Below the pieces are notes generated by a model. That model ran no database searches. It was not told the DNA's origin and was given only the letters and a program-made list of their open reading frames with translations. A stretch of 64,000 bases of DNA from Distichodus sexfasciatus (lineage: Eukaryota; Chordata; Actinopteri; Characiformes; Distichodontidae): contig JAVGVS010000004.1 of NCBI GenBank assembly GCA_032718565.1, positions 9,993,072 through 10,057,071 of the forward strand. Direction: 5' to 3'. A program made the translations under genes and the position numbers. Each line of letters begins with the position of its first letter. Position 1 is the first letter of the stretch. Shown piece after piece: positions 11,401 through 24,300 of the stretch.

Positions 11401-13569
11401 AAGATTTTAATGGGACAGCTTATTGGTCCAGTGTTAATTGGCACTTCTTGGAGAAAAAGGCTTACATGTGAAGTCACTGTCCTGTCTCTTCACTTCTGAG
11501 CAAAAATACTTTCTTTGAAGGATTTTTTTCAGAAAACATTTACTGTGCTGTAACCTATAACGCCTTTGCTCCCTTCCCCCTTTTTCCCTCCCCTCCTCCC
11601 TGTTTCTTTTTCCCTCCTTCCCTCCCCCACTCTTCCATTCCTTTTCTCCCTCCCTCCACTCGCCCCCTTTCTCCTCTCACTCCCTACCCCTTTCTCTCTC
11701 CCTCTCTTTTTTCCTTCCCTCCCCTCCTCCTTGCCTTTGCTCCCTTCCCTCTTTTTCTTTCACTCCCTCCTTCCCTCTCTCCCCTTTCTCTTTTTCCCTC
11801 GCCTCCCTCCTTCCTCCCTCTTGCACCACCCTTCCTCCTTTTCCCTCCCTCCCTCCCTCCCTCCCTCGGCCTCCTTCCTTCTCCCTCCCTCGTCTTTCTA
11901 ATTTGTTGAGGAACCTTGTCTGTACTATAAAACTATTTGAGAAGGTTGATAAAGCGTGTTTGGACCAAGTTACTCACATTCATCATAAAAGCCATAGATT
12001 CGGTTGATGGAGGCACACTCATGGTTCCCTCTGAGCAGGAAGAAGTTCTCAGGGTATTTGATCTTGTAAGCCAACAGCAGGCAGATGGTCTCCAGCGACT
12101 GCTTGCCCCGGTCCACATAGTCTCCCAAAAACAGGTAGTTGCTTTCTGGAGGGTAACCGCCGTACTCAAAAAGTCGCAGCAGGTCATAGTACTGGCCATG
12201 AACGTCACCTGAAGAGGTGGAAAGCTTTTAAAAATGCATGCAGACATGTTTTCTTCTCAACTTGTTCATCAAACGCAAAATCAATAAATGCATTTTCAGC
12301 CGCTGCTTCAAGATTGAGAAGATAAAATATAATGATATAATCAATAAATCAGATATAAAGACAAGCAACCAGAACTAAAACTGGTGTTGAAACTGAGAAG
12401 CATCAATCAAAAGAAAGAAATATTCAATTTCCCATTTTGCATCTACTTAAAAGACGGGCATTTAGGGCAGTAGGGCTCCATCTGACAGGCCAAATATACG
12501 GTATTGACATGCAAAGCATGAATCCACAGCACATCCAAATATAACATTTATCGCAGTACAAGCTGTCTTTGCAATATGTATACTGCGTGTGTTGATATCC
12601 TGATTCTAATAAATTCTAGGTATATTGTGCAGCGTTATTGCAATTTTTGTTTGGTGGAAAAACATGGAAACAGTACAGTGAAAACGTTTTTGTTGTAATG
12701 CTATTTTGAGGTTGAGACTTGTAAAATCTTACCGCAGATTTTCAGTGGTGCCTCCAGCTCTAACAAGATGGGCTGGCTGAGGAAAATCTCCCGGGATTTC
12801 AGGCACAAACCACGGATCTCATTCTCCGTCAGCTGGACGTTCTTCCCAGGTCTGGAGCCTTTTACTGAGAGAATGACATGAGATCAACACTGAAGAATAA
12901 AAATGTCAGTTCCATGAAATAAAACCACTGAAGGCATCCCCCAAATCACTACTAAATGCTGAAGCAAACCTTTAAATCCTCAATTACAGACCTGTAATTA
13001 ATCTGGGGAAATTTTAACTGCATTATGTTTTCTGTACAACCCACTACATAAGTTATCCAAAGCATTCAATATAATTTGCGCATACACACACCACCACATC
13101 GATGCTGAAACGGTTCATGGTTCACAAAAACACCCACAAAACACACATTTCTTTTAAGCAAAAATAGACTCATAAAAAAAAATAAAAATAAAATAAAATC
13201 ACTTTTCCTCAAAATTTCATCCGACCTGCTCGTTTTAACAAACTTAGCCTACCAACTGCCCTCGGACACTTTAGCCAGAAATAAAGGACAAAATATAGGC
13301 AAGGAAGCTTGTTACGAAACTAAAGTTTCCAATTCGAACAAGAAAATGTTTAAGAGCCGAGGGGAAATGTTATTATTACGCCGTCGCGACGCTAACCGGC
13401 AGCTTAGACGGTTAGCTTAGCCTAGCCATTTTATCTTAGCGTAGAAAACGAGCTTAAAAGCAAGGTGAACTCCCTCACAACTCGAAACAATCGTGGTTCG
13501 GTAGGAGTTTTTACCTTCCAGAAGCCGCTGGATAATGGAGTCGATGTTTAATTTGTCGGTCTCAGCCAT
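5432..13569 (-). CDS. ppp1ca: Protein phosphatase 1 catalytic subunit, alpha-type (7 coding exons, complete)
   Basis: Metal-dependent Ser/Thr phosphatase catalytic subunit, which acts with targeting subunits in nucleus and cytoplasm. Exons on the minus strand in coding order: 13515-13569, 12733-12864, 11978-12208, 10573-10677, 7941-8164, 7391-7525, 5432-5548. All junctions are GT-AG and the phases join, giving 332 aa (mammalian PPP1CA is 330). Seen in order: start MAETDKLNIDSIIQRLLE; metal and catalytic motifs GDVHG, GDYVDRG and RGNHE; the CCHGG and GENDRG segments; RAHQ; SAPNYCGEFDNAG before the end; and a RPITPPR tail carrying the Cdk-site threonine. The N-terminus reads more like PP1 gamma, but the tail (LKPADKK...RPITPPRN) is alpha-type, so alpha is chosen. 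Introns hold several transposons and a polypyrimidine tract. The gene is divergent from pelo. Which fish duplicate it is cannot be told. Confidence 0.95.
7255..7365 (-). mobile_element. tRNA-derived SINE head fragment
   Basis: On the minus strand the segment reads gcggtgcagtggtagtgtag, then tggttaggcatttgg and gatcggagggttgatcgg. This is the tRNA-like head (A box, degenerate B box) of the SINE family also seen at 31650, 33340, 43510, 54895 and 57185. It lies in a ppp1ca intron, next to exon 6. Confidence 0.55.
8249..10545 (+). mobile_element. hAT-type element with BED-finger remnant and 8-bp target duplication
   Basis: An exact 8-bp direct repeat, gttgccag, sits at 8249-8256 and 10538-10545. 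The inner ends are related inverted repeats (tgtgcgatat and, reversed, ggtgtgtgatat). Eight-base duplications and such ends are typical of hAT transposons. Starting at 8461 the plus strand encodes a BED-type zinc-finger region (WQRFGFEKSDVAQK, then CGKSVAVKD and HLRTNHCTEY) split over two frames, so it is broken. No transposase core remains. A second element is nested at 9129-10291. Located in the ppp1ca intron between exons 4 and 5. Confidence 0.7.
9127..10293. mobile_element. Nested TA-target DNA element, pogo/Tigger-like
   Basis: Terminal inverted repeats begin cagtaatccc at 9129 and, reversed, cagtaatccc at 10291. Each is flanked by TA, as in the Tc1/mariner-pogo group. No transposase is evident. 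The interior holds two diverged direct repeats: gatgagtcagg ... acggctgtccgatgca at 9486 and 9695, and a ttatgttacaaaat block at 9844 and 10073. So internal duplication followed insertion, or the copy is composite. Confidence 0.65.
10741..11301. mobile_element. hAT-like MITE in ppp1ca intron
   Basis: Bounded by tagggccctatgaaat and, at the far end, atcatagggccc. An exact 8-bp duplication, tacatttc, lies on both sides (10741-10748 and 11294-11301). About 545 bp, non-coding. It lies just downstream of ppp1ca exon 3 in genomic terms, between exons 3 and 4. Confidence 0.7.
11565..11901. repeat. Long polypyrimidine tract (CCCT/CCTT-rich)
   Basis: About 335 bp almost wholly C and T on the plus strand, so purine-only on the ppp1ca sense strand. 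It sits in the intron between exons 3 and 4, about 75 bp from exon 3. The apparent 111-aa frame (Pro/Ser/Leu only) is an artefact of composition. Confidence 0.85.
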
Positions 13570-13910
13570 TCTCGTTTCGGTTTTCCTCTTTAATTAAAAA
13601 CAAATAAGAGATTCTTCCCCTTTTTAAAGCTAGCCGGCTAGCTCGCGAGCGCGAGGGTGGAACGTGCGGCACAGACCCGCCTCCAAACACGCGATATGAA
13701 AATATAGAAAATAACGAGTAAACGTTTCAGTGAGGTTCCCTTTCGGACGAATGTGTGTAATAAAAGGCAAACGTAATCATGCGTCTTATCTTTAAAAAGA
13801 ACAAAAAATAAGTTAATATATTCACTTAAACGCGTGAAAACGGACGATTAAAAACAGTCGCCCTCACGCCATTGGCTGTTTGCTGGGTAACGTCACCGGA
13901 CGTGGTTTTT
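13570..13910 (-). promoter_or_regulatory. ppp1ca 5' region: CpG-rich promoter
   Basis: The segment upstream of the ppp1ca ATG is clearly richer in C+G and CpG than its surroundings. It includes a CG-dense stretch at about 13630-13690. An inverted CCAAT box (attgg, near 13871) and a CRE-like TGACGT read on the minus strand near 13890 lie about 300 bp upstream of the start codon. There is no clear TATA box. This fits a housekeeping promoter. Confidence 0.4.
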
Positions 13911-15100
13911 TTAACCGGTGCTGTGAGACTGGATCAGTTTTAGAATCGACTCGGACTGGGAGTCCAGTCGTGGGGAATCTACTTCAGAGCTCCGTGTCAG
14001 GCTGTTTTAAGAACAAAATACAATTAAATAAGACACAAACAACACTGTTTAGTATGCATAATGGTGATTGACGTCATTCATTGTCTAATGAAGCATTTTT
14101 TTTTAACTTTATCTTCAGATTTAGAAGTGATTCAGAAACACTTAAAATCATGATTGACTGAAAAGGACACTGACCTTTGATTCTCTTGCCACGATTCGAT
14201 TCCAAACATTTAGGAGAATGGAGAATAGATCTTTGTTGTTCGATTCCTAGTTATGTGATAGTTCCGCCCGCTCAAGCTGGTTTCGTGAAATCACTAATTA
14301 GAACATAAAGTATTTCCACGTTTACTAAATAATAGAATATTTATATACGGGTTTATTTGATTTTATGGGACATTCAGCACAGTTGTACCATGCACTGTAT
14401 TATACAAATATATCTTACTAAATGCAAATTGTACAGATATAGTTTTATTTTTTATGTACTGAATAGTTTTTATTTATTTATTTATTTATTTTATTAATTT
14501 GTATTGCGTCTCCCCATTCTTTTATCTTCAATCTATTATTTATCTTATATTTAAATGCACGTGCACAATCTTAGAAACAAACCAGGTCATATTTGATATG
14601 TTGTATTTGTATTTATAGACAAATGTTAGACAAATAAAGAATCATATAGAAATAAACATACACTACAGACCAGACATTTGGGCCCACCTTTGGATTTTTG
14701 AAAATTTCACGCTGCTTACGAACAAGTGTAAGTACAGACTTTGAACAGTAATGTAACAATATAGATTTTTCGTGCAATTTAATGAATGCGAAATATAATG
14801 TATGAGTTTCAAAAATAAGCGAATCATTTATTTATTTATTTTATTTTTTAAATAGTCGTAGGGTGGGCCATATTTAAATGTACATACGTACTTACATTTA
14901 AAGTAAAAGTGCTTAATTTCTGGGGCTAATGTTTTTTTTCAGGCTTTATTTATTTATTTATTTATTTATTTAGCTTGTAACCAATAACAAGGAAAGACAT
15001 AGAAGAAAAAAACCAAAACAAAACTACAAGGACAGTTATACATTTAACCATCATAATAACAGCAAAACTAAACAATGTCAAACTAGATACACGCTCCTTT
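13911..15100. other. ppp1ca-pelo divergent spacer
   Basis: AT-rich, with (ttta)n runs near 14470-14495, 14828-14850 and 14948-14972. No exon or recognisable RNA gene seen. CpG density rises again from about 15110 toward pelo. Confidence 0.5.
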
Positions 15101-15109
15101 TCAGGCTCT

Positions 15110-15359
15110 CTTTCGCCTCCTGGAGGCCGTGACGCGCAACTTCCGCACCTTATGCCAGGAAAAGCGATGCGCCTCGTGTCGGGGCGCGGCGCGATGACGT
15201 AGCGCGGTAGCGACAACTCGCTGAGTCGGTGATTCATTCTGTAAAGCGAGAATGGCTGGAATTCGTCGATCCAAAGGAATGAACAACCGCAGAACTACGG
15301 AGTAGAGAGGCATTAACGTATTGCCACCCTAGTTAGAGTTAAAAGTTCAGAGATCGACC
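15110..15359 (+). promoter_or_regulatory. pelo promoter and 5' UTR region
   Basis: A GC- and CpG-rich block (for example cggggcgcggcgcgatgacg near 15180) directly precedes the pelo ATG in an otherwise AT-rich spacer. A TGACG CRE-like core is inside it. No TATA box seen. The transcription start cannot be placed. Confidence 0.4.
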
Positions 15360-18300
15360 ATGAAGCTCCTGCATAAAGACATCGAGAAAGACAACACCGG
15401 GTACGAACACGTTGGACCTCCTTCTGTGTGACGTTTTCATAAATGCTGGAATTCACATTTGTTTATGCAGACGTCTGTCCATATGTTTGTCTACAAAAAC
15501 TGTGATCTGCTCGGAATGGACGGAGTGAAAGTGAATCAATACAGTATTGCTGTATTTTTGACAGCTTGTTTAGAAAGCAACTGGACTTCCTTTAAGAAAG
15601 GTTCCTGAAGACATTTCTTCTTCTAATCGAAAGCTTTAAAAACATTTCTAAGGTTAATTTTGGGATTTAGATTTAGGTGCACAGCCATGTGAACGAACTG
15701 GGTCACATTACACTACATGCTGTACTTGTATTACATTTTAACATATAGTAATAGATTATAGACTAAATCATAATCTCGAATGTTGGGATTGGCATGGTTT
15801 AATAAAATTTTAATTAATCTATCACATTGTTAAATATCAGTGTAACTTTTCAGTTAATCAGGGTGCATTTTACTACATATTGTCTTTGTATAAATACGTT
15901 TGTGACAAAGTCCAGTTTCCTTCAATTCAAGCTCGTGAAACATGGACTGAGAACCTTCACAGATGAGATACATTCCTCATCAAATATCTCATGTCCAACT
16001 TCACCTTATCTCCATCGAATTCCTGCTTTTCACGTCCTCATGGCTGTTTTGCTTTCACTTTTCTCTCTCACTCTCTGTAGCCAGGTGACATTGATGCCAG
16101 AGGAGGCAGAAGACATGTGGCACACCTACAACCTAGTACAGGTGGGAGACAGCCTGAGAGCCTCCACCATCAGGTAGCAATCCAAGGATCTAACTCCCAC
16201 CAACACTGTAACAATACATTGATCATCATTGATACTTTGCTCATTTTAGTGATCAATGGGCTTATAGCCTCAAAAATAAAGTCTATAGAAAAATATGTTC
16301 CAAAATAAAGATTTAAACTATAAACAGTAACTATAAAAGTGTATATTACGGTAAAATGTGTAAAGTATATTTAATGTATATGTAAAGTGAGGTGTGCATT
16401 TCTTTACGTAATAGACAAATAAACATACAGGTCTGTAACTTATACTCTGAACAGTAAGTGGACATGTGCATATTATTGAAAAACTACATATGTAAAACCG
16501 TGTAAAGTATAGTTTGCCTTTTTGTTGAGAAATGGACAGTCATACTAGGGATGCAGGGGTACAGTGTGCCCACGGTTTGGTACGCATCTCGTTTTTTGGG
16601 CCACGGTAACGGAGTATGGTTTCGGTATATTAATGTTTCTTAGCTGTAACATTCAGTAGGTTCTTTGTGTTTTTTCTATTTCTAGAGCTGAAGTGATTAT
16701 TTGAGTAACTCAAATAATTTGATTATTAAAAATAGTTGAAATATAGCTCTCTCCCAGAAATGCAAAAAGCGGCTCATTTTATAAACCAAAATAAGTTTAC
16801 ATTGGTTATAAATTACCCAAAACCTCAGTATTTCTTCATTTTCAATTGATCAGATTTCTTTCAGTTCCATCAGAATATAGAATACTTTTTTTTGATAACA
16901 CATACATTGTTATAGTTCTTCTTTCTTACTGATTACTTTCTAACATTATAAACTTTAAAAAAAATCTGCTCAATTGAAAATAAACTAATACTGAAGTTTT
17001 GGGTAGTTTTGAGCCAATGTGGACTCATTTTGGCCTATAAAATGAGCTGCTTTTGGCCTTTCTGGAAGAGAATTACATTTCTCACAATCCCCCCAGTGCT
17101 ACTCAGTGTCACATCACAGTAATGTGATGGACGCACTTCCAGAATAAACACTACAAAATATCAATAAATGGCTGTATTGTGAGCAGAATGCTGGTTGTTG
17201 TTACTGGAAATCCGTCGTAGCGATGGAAAACTTTAGTCCCAGAGAATGCGTGCACAATGTCCACGTTTTGAACATGAAGGTTTAATGTCGGCATTCTGAA
17301 CTATTGCGGCTCACCTGGGTGTATCATACCAAATGGTTTGGTAAAATACCGAAAATTAAGTCATACATTTCTTAATTAAATGACAGGCTGGAGACAGACA
17401 GGGATAGTTCACTTGAGTCAGTTTCTGTTAAAATAAACAGGTAGAAAGTTATGGTGGCATGTAGAGGTTTTGATTCATTGGAAAGCCCTACTTTGACCCC
17501 AAGATTCTCCCAGTTATTATGAAATGAACATCACTTTGCATGAGTAAGTTTGATAAATACCATGAAGGTAAAGGTTCTAAAAACAAAGCCACTGGTGACT
17601 GACAGAAGTGTTGTGCCCACCTACAGGAAGGTACAAACCGAATCATCGACAGGCAGTGTGGGCAGTTCACGGGTTCGTACCACCCTAACCATCTGTGTGG
17701 AGACTATCGACTTCGACTCACAGGCCTGCCAGCTGCGTGTGAAGGGTACCAACATTGTGGAGAACCAGTATGTTAAGGTCAGGTTCCCAAGTGTTTCGCA
17801 TCCATTATCTGGCAATAAACCATTGGGCCTCATTCATTAACCATTCTTATGGAGAAATCTGTTGTTAAAACACACTCACAAAGATTCTGACTTTTGCCAG
17901 TGTTTTCTCATTTGAGATTTGTTCTTAGGTAAGAACAGAATCTACAGTACAAACAGGGAAGAGTACTGTTACAGCAGTTTATTGCGTGCCAGTTTGTGCA
18001 AACATTTGCTTATTGGGGTTTTTTCAATTCTGTCATTGTGTCAAATTATACTATTTAAACACCTCTATTTTGAGTGAGGCCCAATGATCCTCCCCTCCCC
18101 TCGCAGATGGGCGCCTATCACACCATTGAATTGGAACTCAACAGGAAGTTCACTCTCGCCAAAAAGATTTGGGACAGTGTGGTGTTGGACAGAATCGGTA
18201 TGAAAATTGGTCCCTTTTTAACATTTCCAATAATTTTTAGTTTTCAAGACTTGACCTCTAACTTGCCCCTCCAACCAACAGAACAGGCCTGTGACCCTGC

Positions 18301-21300
18301 CCAGAAAGCAGATGTGGCCGCCGTGGTGATGCAGGAGGGTCTTGCCAACCTGGTATTGGTGACACCTGCCATGACCCTGCTGCGTGCCAAGGTGGAGCTC
18401 ACCATCCCCCGGAAGAGGAAGGGCAGCTGTACCCAGCATGAAAAGGTGAGGGGCATCTCTGTCTTCTTTTGCCCCATCAGAGGGTGAAATTTTAAAGGTA
18501 AATGTCCTTCAGGGTTAAGGGTTTTGCACAGGGGATAAATGGTGGTAGTGCTGGAGGCAGGATAGAGCAGAATTTGAACTTCTTGGTTGTATAGGCAAGT
18601 GCATTGCCACAACCTCTGCATATATGGATGTGTGGGGGCAGCAGGATTTTGTTTTGTAGTCAAGGCGGGAGGCATTTGTCGTCAAGGGAGCCGCCCTAAG
18701 TATAAAGCGCTGCGGGAAAACCCTGCTTCTCTGTGGCCCCATCGGTGGTAATTTTGAAAGCGAGACAGAGCTGGATTTGAACCTACAACCTCTTGGTCAG
18801 TAGGCGAGTACACTTGCCACAACCTCTGCATTTTTACCCACTTGTGTAGCACCAGTGGGCAGTGCCTGGGAAGCAGTAGCAGTTCTTGGCAGTGGTACCT
18901 CACTCATGGGTGCCTCAGTGGTCCTTTTACTGGTCTGGGACCTCAGATTATGGAAACTTTTTAATTCAATCTCTCAAAACATGTTTGAAGAAAAAATTTG
19001 GCATTTGTTTTTATTAGAGGACCATTAAACAGTGCTAACAGTCAGCAGAAGTGAATAGTAATGCAGTCAGCATTGTGTTATGTACATCTAAAAAATACTT
19101 CACCTTTTATTCAGCTCACTCTGTGACTTCTGTGTCTTTTTTGTCTTTCCTAGGCATTGGATCGCTTTTATGAGGCTGTCATGCAGGGCATCATTCGGCA
19201 CTTCAACTTTGACGGTGAGCTATCACTTTTCAGTCTTGCTGTTTTTTTCCCCTGACAAGATTGGATACCTGATCTGCTTCTTTCTCCTCAGTGGTCAAGT
19301 GTGTCTTGGTGGCCAGCCCAGGTTTTGTCAAGGACCAGTTCATGGCTTATCTCTATAAAGAGGCGGTGAGGCAGGACTGCAAAGTGCTGCTGGAGAACAG
19401 ACCAAAGTTCATGCTGGTCCACGCCTCATCTGGACACAAGTACTCCCTTAAAGGTTTGACATGGCAAGATCTCACTCATCTCTCTCTTTCTCTCTTCTTC
19501 TGCCTTTTTTTAATATGGGTTTTTGCTCCCTCCTTCCTCCCCAGAGGTTCTGTCTGATCCAGCAGTGACCAGTCGTCTGTCTGATACAAAGGTGACATAA
19601 CGGACGTTAACTCTTTATTTTTGACTTGGTACATTTTGGGATTAAGAGTCTTGCTCAGTGGCCCGATGATTGTAGTTCTGGAGTTTGGATGGAACTAGAT
19701 TTGAACCTTCAACCTCTTGGTGTTTAGACATGTATCCTAACATTAGACCACCACCCCCACCCAGACCAAGAGCAACTCCATTTTCCTAATTACAGGGTCT
19801 TGGGCAGGAGCCCCGTAATGTTAGTATAGGAAGTGAGATAGACCTGGATTTGAACCTGCAACCTTTTGGTTCATAGTCAGATATTTATTATTCATTAGTT
19901 CATTATCCGAACCGCTTAATCCTAACTGTGGTCGCGGGGGACCGGAGCCTGTCCCGGGAACTTTTGGGCGCAAGGCGGGCACCAACCCTGGGCAGACGCC
20001 AACACACCGCACCTATATTGCATGCTTTTTTTATTACTAGTCAAATACCATTTTCAATACAATACCATTACTGGAGCAACTAGGGGTTAAAGGGTCTTAA
20101 ACTTGGTTTGTGTACGAGTACCTAACACTAGATCACCCTCACTCTGACGAAATTGGACCTTCCATTTTCCTAGTAACAGGGACAACTTGAGGTTAAGGGG
20201 CTTGTTCAGAGGCCACATGGTGGTAGCGCTGGAGGTGGGATAGACCTGAATTTGAACCTACAACCTCTTGGTTCGATTCCAGTACTCATAAGAGTACACT
20301 CTCAGTACCTTGTCACAGGTAGGTATTCACCAGAAATGATTCATCAGTTGTGATGGAAAAACCATATTGGTACCCCCAGAACTGGAATTGCCCCACCCCC
20401 GTTCATGTTGTGTTAATAGCTAGCAGGTTAACCAACTTTATTACTATCCTTCGACCCCAATTAAAGCCTTGTCTGGATGTTTGTAGGCTGCTGGAGAGGT
20501 AAAGGCCTTAGAGGATTTCTACAAGATGCTACAACAGGAACCTGACCGAGCCTTTTATGGGTGAGCTGTTTTTGTTTTTAAAAAAAATCAAAACAACTCT
20601 GTTGCCGATGTTCTCCCTTGTTTTGTGACAAACAAAACCTGTGATTCAAAAAGAGCCTTTCACTGCGTGGTTTGGTACAGTACACAGTAGGGGTGTTGAA
20701 ATGAATCGCATAATTGATGCATCGCGGTGCAGATGTGGACAATTCTGCATCAATGCAGTGACAGACCATAATCGATTATACCAGTTTTCTACTGATGGTT
20801 CGCTGCCTCCTGGTGGTCTGCATTGCAGGTGGTCCAGTTTCACTACTGAAATCATTTGATTTATTTCCAAAACATTTCCAGATGATTTGGGCATCTTTAT
20901 GAATAATGAATTTAATGCAAATATCAAAGAGTAATAGAAAGTCTTGAGTGCAGTTGAGAAGCAGTTGAAAAACCCTGACATCCTTGGTGATTTTCTGGCC
21001 GTGACATAAACATCCTGGGCTGATGTGAAGAAATGTAGAAAAATTGATGTGAATGCATCGAGATATCGTATTGAATAGAATCACTGACTTAATGATCGTT
21101 ACTGAATTAAATTGTGAGCCCAGTGAAGGTTCACTCCTCTAATACTCGAATTAGTACATTTTTCCCCTTGGAAACCATTACATTGCTAAGTTTCCATACC
21201 TTTTTGATTCTGGTTTTTAATGCATGCACTATTTAGCTAACTTTCTGTAACTTTCTTGGTTCCCCTTGAGTTCTTGTTTCAAGTATTACTTTTATAAAAG

Positions 21301-24300
21301 CATGCACACATTTTTTCCATTGCAGACCGTACTGTAGCTAGGTTCCTGTACCTTTTTGGTTCCCCATCAGTTCTGGTACCAAGTACCGGAACACTTATAA
21401 AAGCATGCACTGTTTTCCATTTCAAACCATAGCTTTTCTATAACCTCTTTAAAAACATAACCATTTTTTCCCTATGCAGACCATGCTCCAGCTAGGTTTC
21501 TGTACCTTTTTGGTCCTATTTGACTTCTGGTACTCTTTTAAAAGCATGCACCATTTTCCTATTGCACAGCATATCAGAGCTAAGTTTCTGCATCTTCTTT
21601 GGTTTCCCTTAAGTTCTAGTATTAAGATCATTTACCTTTTTTCAGTTGGAAACTGTAATCTTAGCTAAGTTACCATACGCTAGGGATGCACCGATACCGA
21701 TATTGGTATCAGTACCGATACCACCCCCCGTGCAGTTACTCGTACTCAGAACAAAATTCCCCGATACCTACTACCGATACCACATGTGGAAGATATGATG
21801 TAGTTTTGTTCATTGCCACATGGAGGCACTGAAAATGCTACAACACTGGCCAAATAAACTGTAAACTGTGCGGAGATAACAAATGTCAGCCGTCTGGAGG
21901 TACTTTAAAATAAATGATGATGACAGCAGCAGAGCAGACTAATATTTTAATATTTTATTTAATTGTTGCATTTTTTATGTTTTGAACAAATAAATGGATA
22001 AAAAAATCATTTATTTTATAAAATGACATAATAAGGCTCAAGTGTACTTTAATTTATATTTTGTTTTTTGAAAGTGTTTTTTTGAGTTTAGACTACCGTA
22101 TTTCCCCAACGATAGGAGTAACGGCTTATACATCAATTTTACAAACCTGCATGTTGGGTGCGACTTGCTTAAATGTGGCAGCCTATCTGAAAATATGAAG
22201 AAAAGTATAGTTCAGTGCACAAAAAAGACGACATACCCAAATGATTCGTTGAATTTAAATATACTGTTTACTGCAGTAACAAACAGTTTGAAAAGCAACG
22301 CAAAGCAAATATAGATCAGTGATGATATTCTGTCACTTAATCGGCGCTGCCACATCCAGCCTTGTTGCTGCAATGTAAAAATTACACTTTTTCAGGCTTT
22401 TGCTACATTGCATTACATCCTAGTATATAATACAAGCTGGGCAAAAACCAAATTTAACAGAAATAAAAGGAACAAAAGTTAATTGTTGGCTGGGAAAAGA
22501 TAAGTTTTTAATTTTCGTTTGAACGACTGGAGGGTGAGGGTACTGCAGTACAGCAATGTCAATCATCTGTCTACATGTAAATTCTTCAATATAAAATTAG
22601 CAACACTGAAATGCAAAAATTATTAGGCTTATCTTTCTTCAAATCCTTCAAAATCAGATCCGTAAATGTCGCTGAACAACTCGATTGTGACCTGTGCTGC
22701 TTTGTTGTCGCGGATGTCAGACACGCTTTCGCCACCGGTATCGCTCTCGGATATTGCAGACGTTGCTTGTGCTGCTTGTCAGCTTGTAGGTGGAGGAGGG
22801 ATTGTGGCTTTGTGAAAACCGTTCTGTATGCTTTCTGGTTTGACGTTGTTCCACGTCGTAATAACCCATTTGTACGCTTGACTGTATGTCGCACGTCGCT
22901 GCCGGCCAGACAGAGTGAATGTATAATGTCACTGTAGGGTTGTGAAGGCCTCCAGGGGCATGGCAAATGAAGTAGATGCTTTTACTTCAGATTGTTAAAT
23001 TCAGTAACGTCGCGGCTAATAACATGGGGCGGCTTATCTTAGAGTTTTAAAACATACATGAACATTTTCTGCGGCTTATAGAATGGAGCAGCTTATCGTT
23101 GGGGAAATACTGTAATTGATATTGGTTTAAAAAAATCTTTTAAAATCCTACTATTATTGTCATTGTTATTATTAAAAGACCTACACAGGTATCGGTACTC
23201 GGTAATGGTGAATACCCAAAAGTAAATATCGGTACTCGTACTTGGTCTCAAAAAAGTGGTATCGGTGCGACCCTACCATACCCTATGAGTTCTGGTAGCA
23301 TGAACCCTTTTGTCCATTGCCAACTGTAGCTGAGTTCCCTCACGTTTCTGTTTCCTTTGAGTTGTGTGCCTTTTTTGATCCCCTTGAGTTTTGACACCAA
23401 GCATCTTGAGTAGGGCCCAGAATGCAGTGAACGTGGATAAAGACTTGCATTTTTGGCCAAAACCCCCTTTTTATTAAATGTCTCATTTGTCCATTGCAGT
23501 TTTAGCTTAAACCCCAAACTGAACTAAAGCCTTACTTTCTCTGTGCAGTGTGGCCCACGTGGAAAGAGCAAGCGAGGCGTTGGCCATTGACATTTTACTG
23601 ATCAGCGACCAGCTGTTCAGGTGAGTATTCTGTACTAGCTATACAGTTAATACATCATCCTCAACCTGCAATAAATTTTGAGTACCAGACGATAGTTTGA
23701 AGTTTTGCAGCCCTTGTGTGACCCCCTTTATTTTTTTGCCTCGGGGTCAACACATTCTGAAATTGCCACTGAGTGATAGCATAACATTCCTGTAAAAAAC
23801 TGGCAGAAAAATTAGCATTAAATATTGACAGGAAGCCACCAAGTTTTTAAAGTGAGTTAACCCTTTATGTATGTGTCAAGGGAACTTTTAATTGATAAGG
23901 AAAGTCCATTTTATTCATTTCTCCTACAACTAGATGGGGAAATAAAATGTGTTGTGAATGAACAGGTCTCAGTTCATTCTCTAACCTTGTTGTCTGTGGA
24001 TGTTTGACAATACTTGTGAATTTGTCAGTGCTCAGAACTTAAGAGGATCACAATTTCTGGAGACTGCTGTTATTTTTTTGTTAAAATCATTTCTATTGTA
24101 ACAAAAAAAAGTATTTTAATCACTTTTATTGTTTTCAATTGTAGTGTGTGATTGGTGTTTGTTTAATGAATATTCTACAGTAATTACTTGTGTGACAATT
24201 CATTGTCAGCTAATATTTTGTGATTGTGATGGCCCTAGTCATTAGTAATCTTCTTCTTTTGTTTCAGACATCAAGACATAGCCACCCGGAGCCGATACGT

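Larger units (their letters stand above)
21150..23425. repeat. About 120-bp degenerate tandem array in pelo intron 9, split by a transposon
   Basis: Units contain 'aaagcatgcac', 'ttttccattgcagaccat', 'gctaggtttctgtacctttt' and 'ggttccccttgagttctggt'. At least four lie at 21150-21680. The array resumes at 23276-23425 with ccctatgagttctggt and ttgtccattgccaactgtag. The interruption is the hAT-type element at 21681-23275. Confidence 0.6.

Noticed and set aside
11566..11901. 111-aa Pro/Ser/Leu open frame
   Set aside because: Pure CT tract without splice or start context; composition artefact in a ppp1ca intron.
18244..18903. Minus-strand open frames over pelo exon 5 and beyond
   Set aside because: Antisense of the pelo exon and dispersed repeats; no splice-consistent gene.
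22586..22966. Open frames on both strands in pelo intron 9
   Set aside because: They lie inside a nested transposon and show no recognisable domain; the two strands mirror each other.
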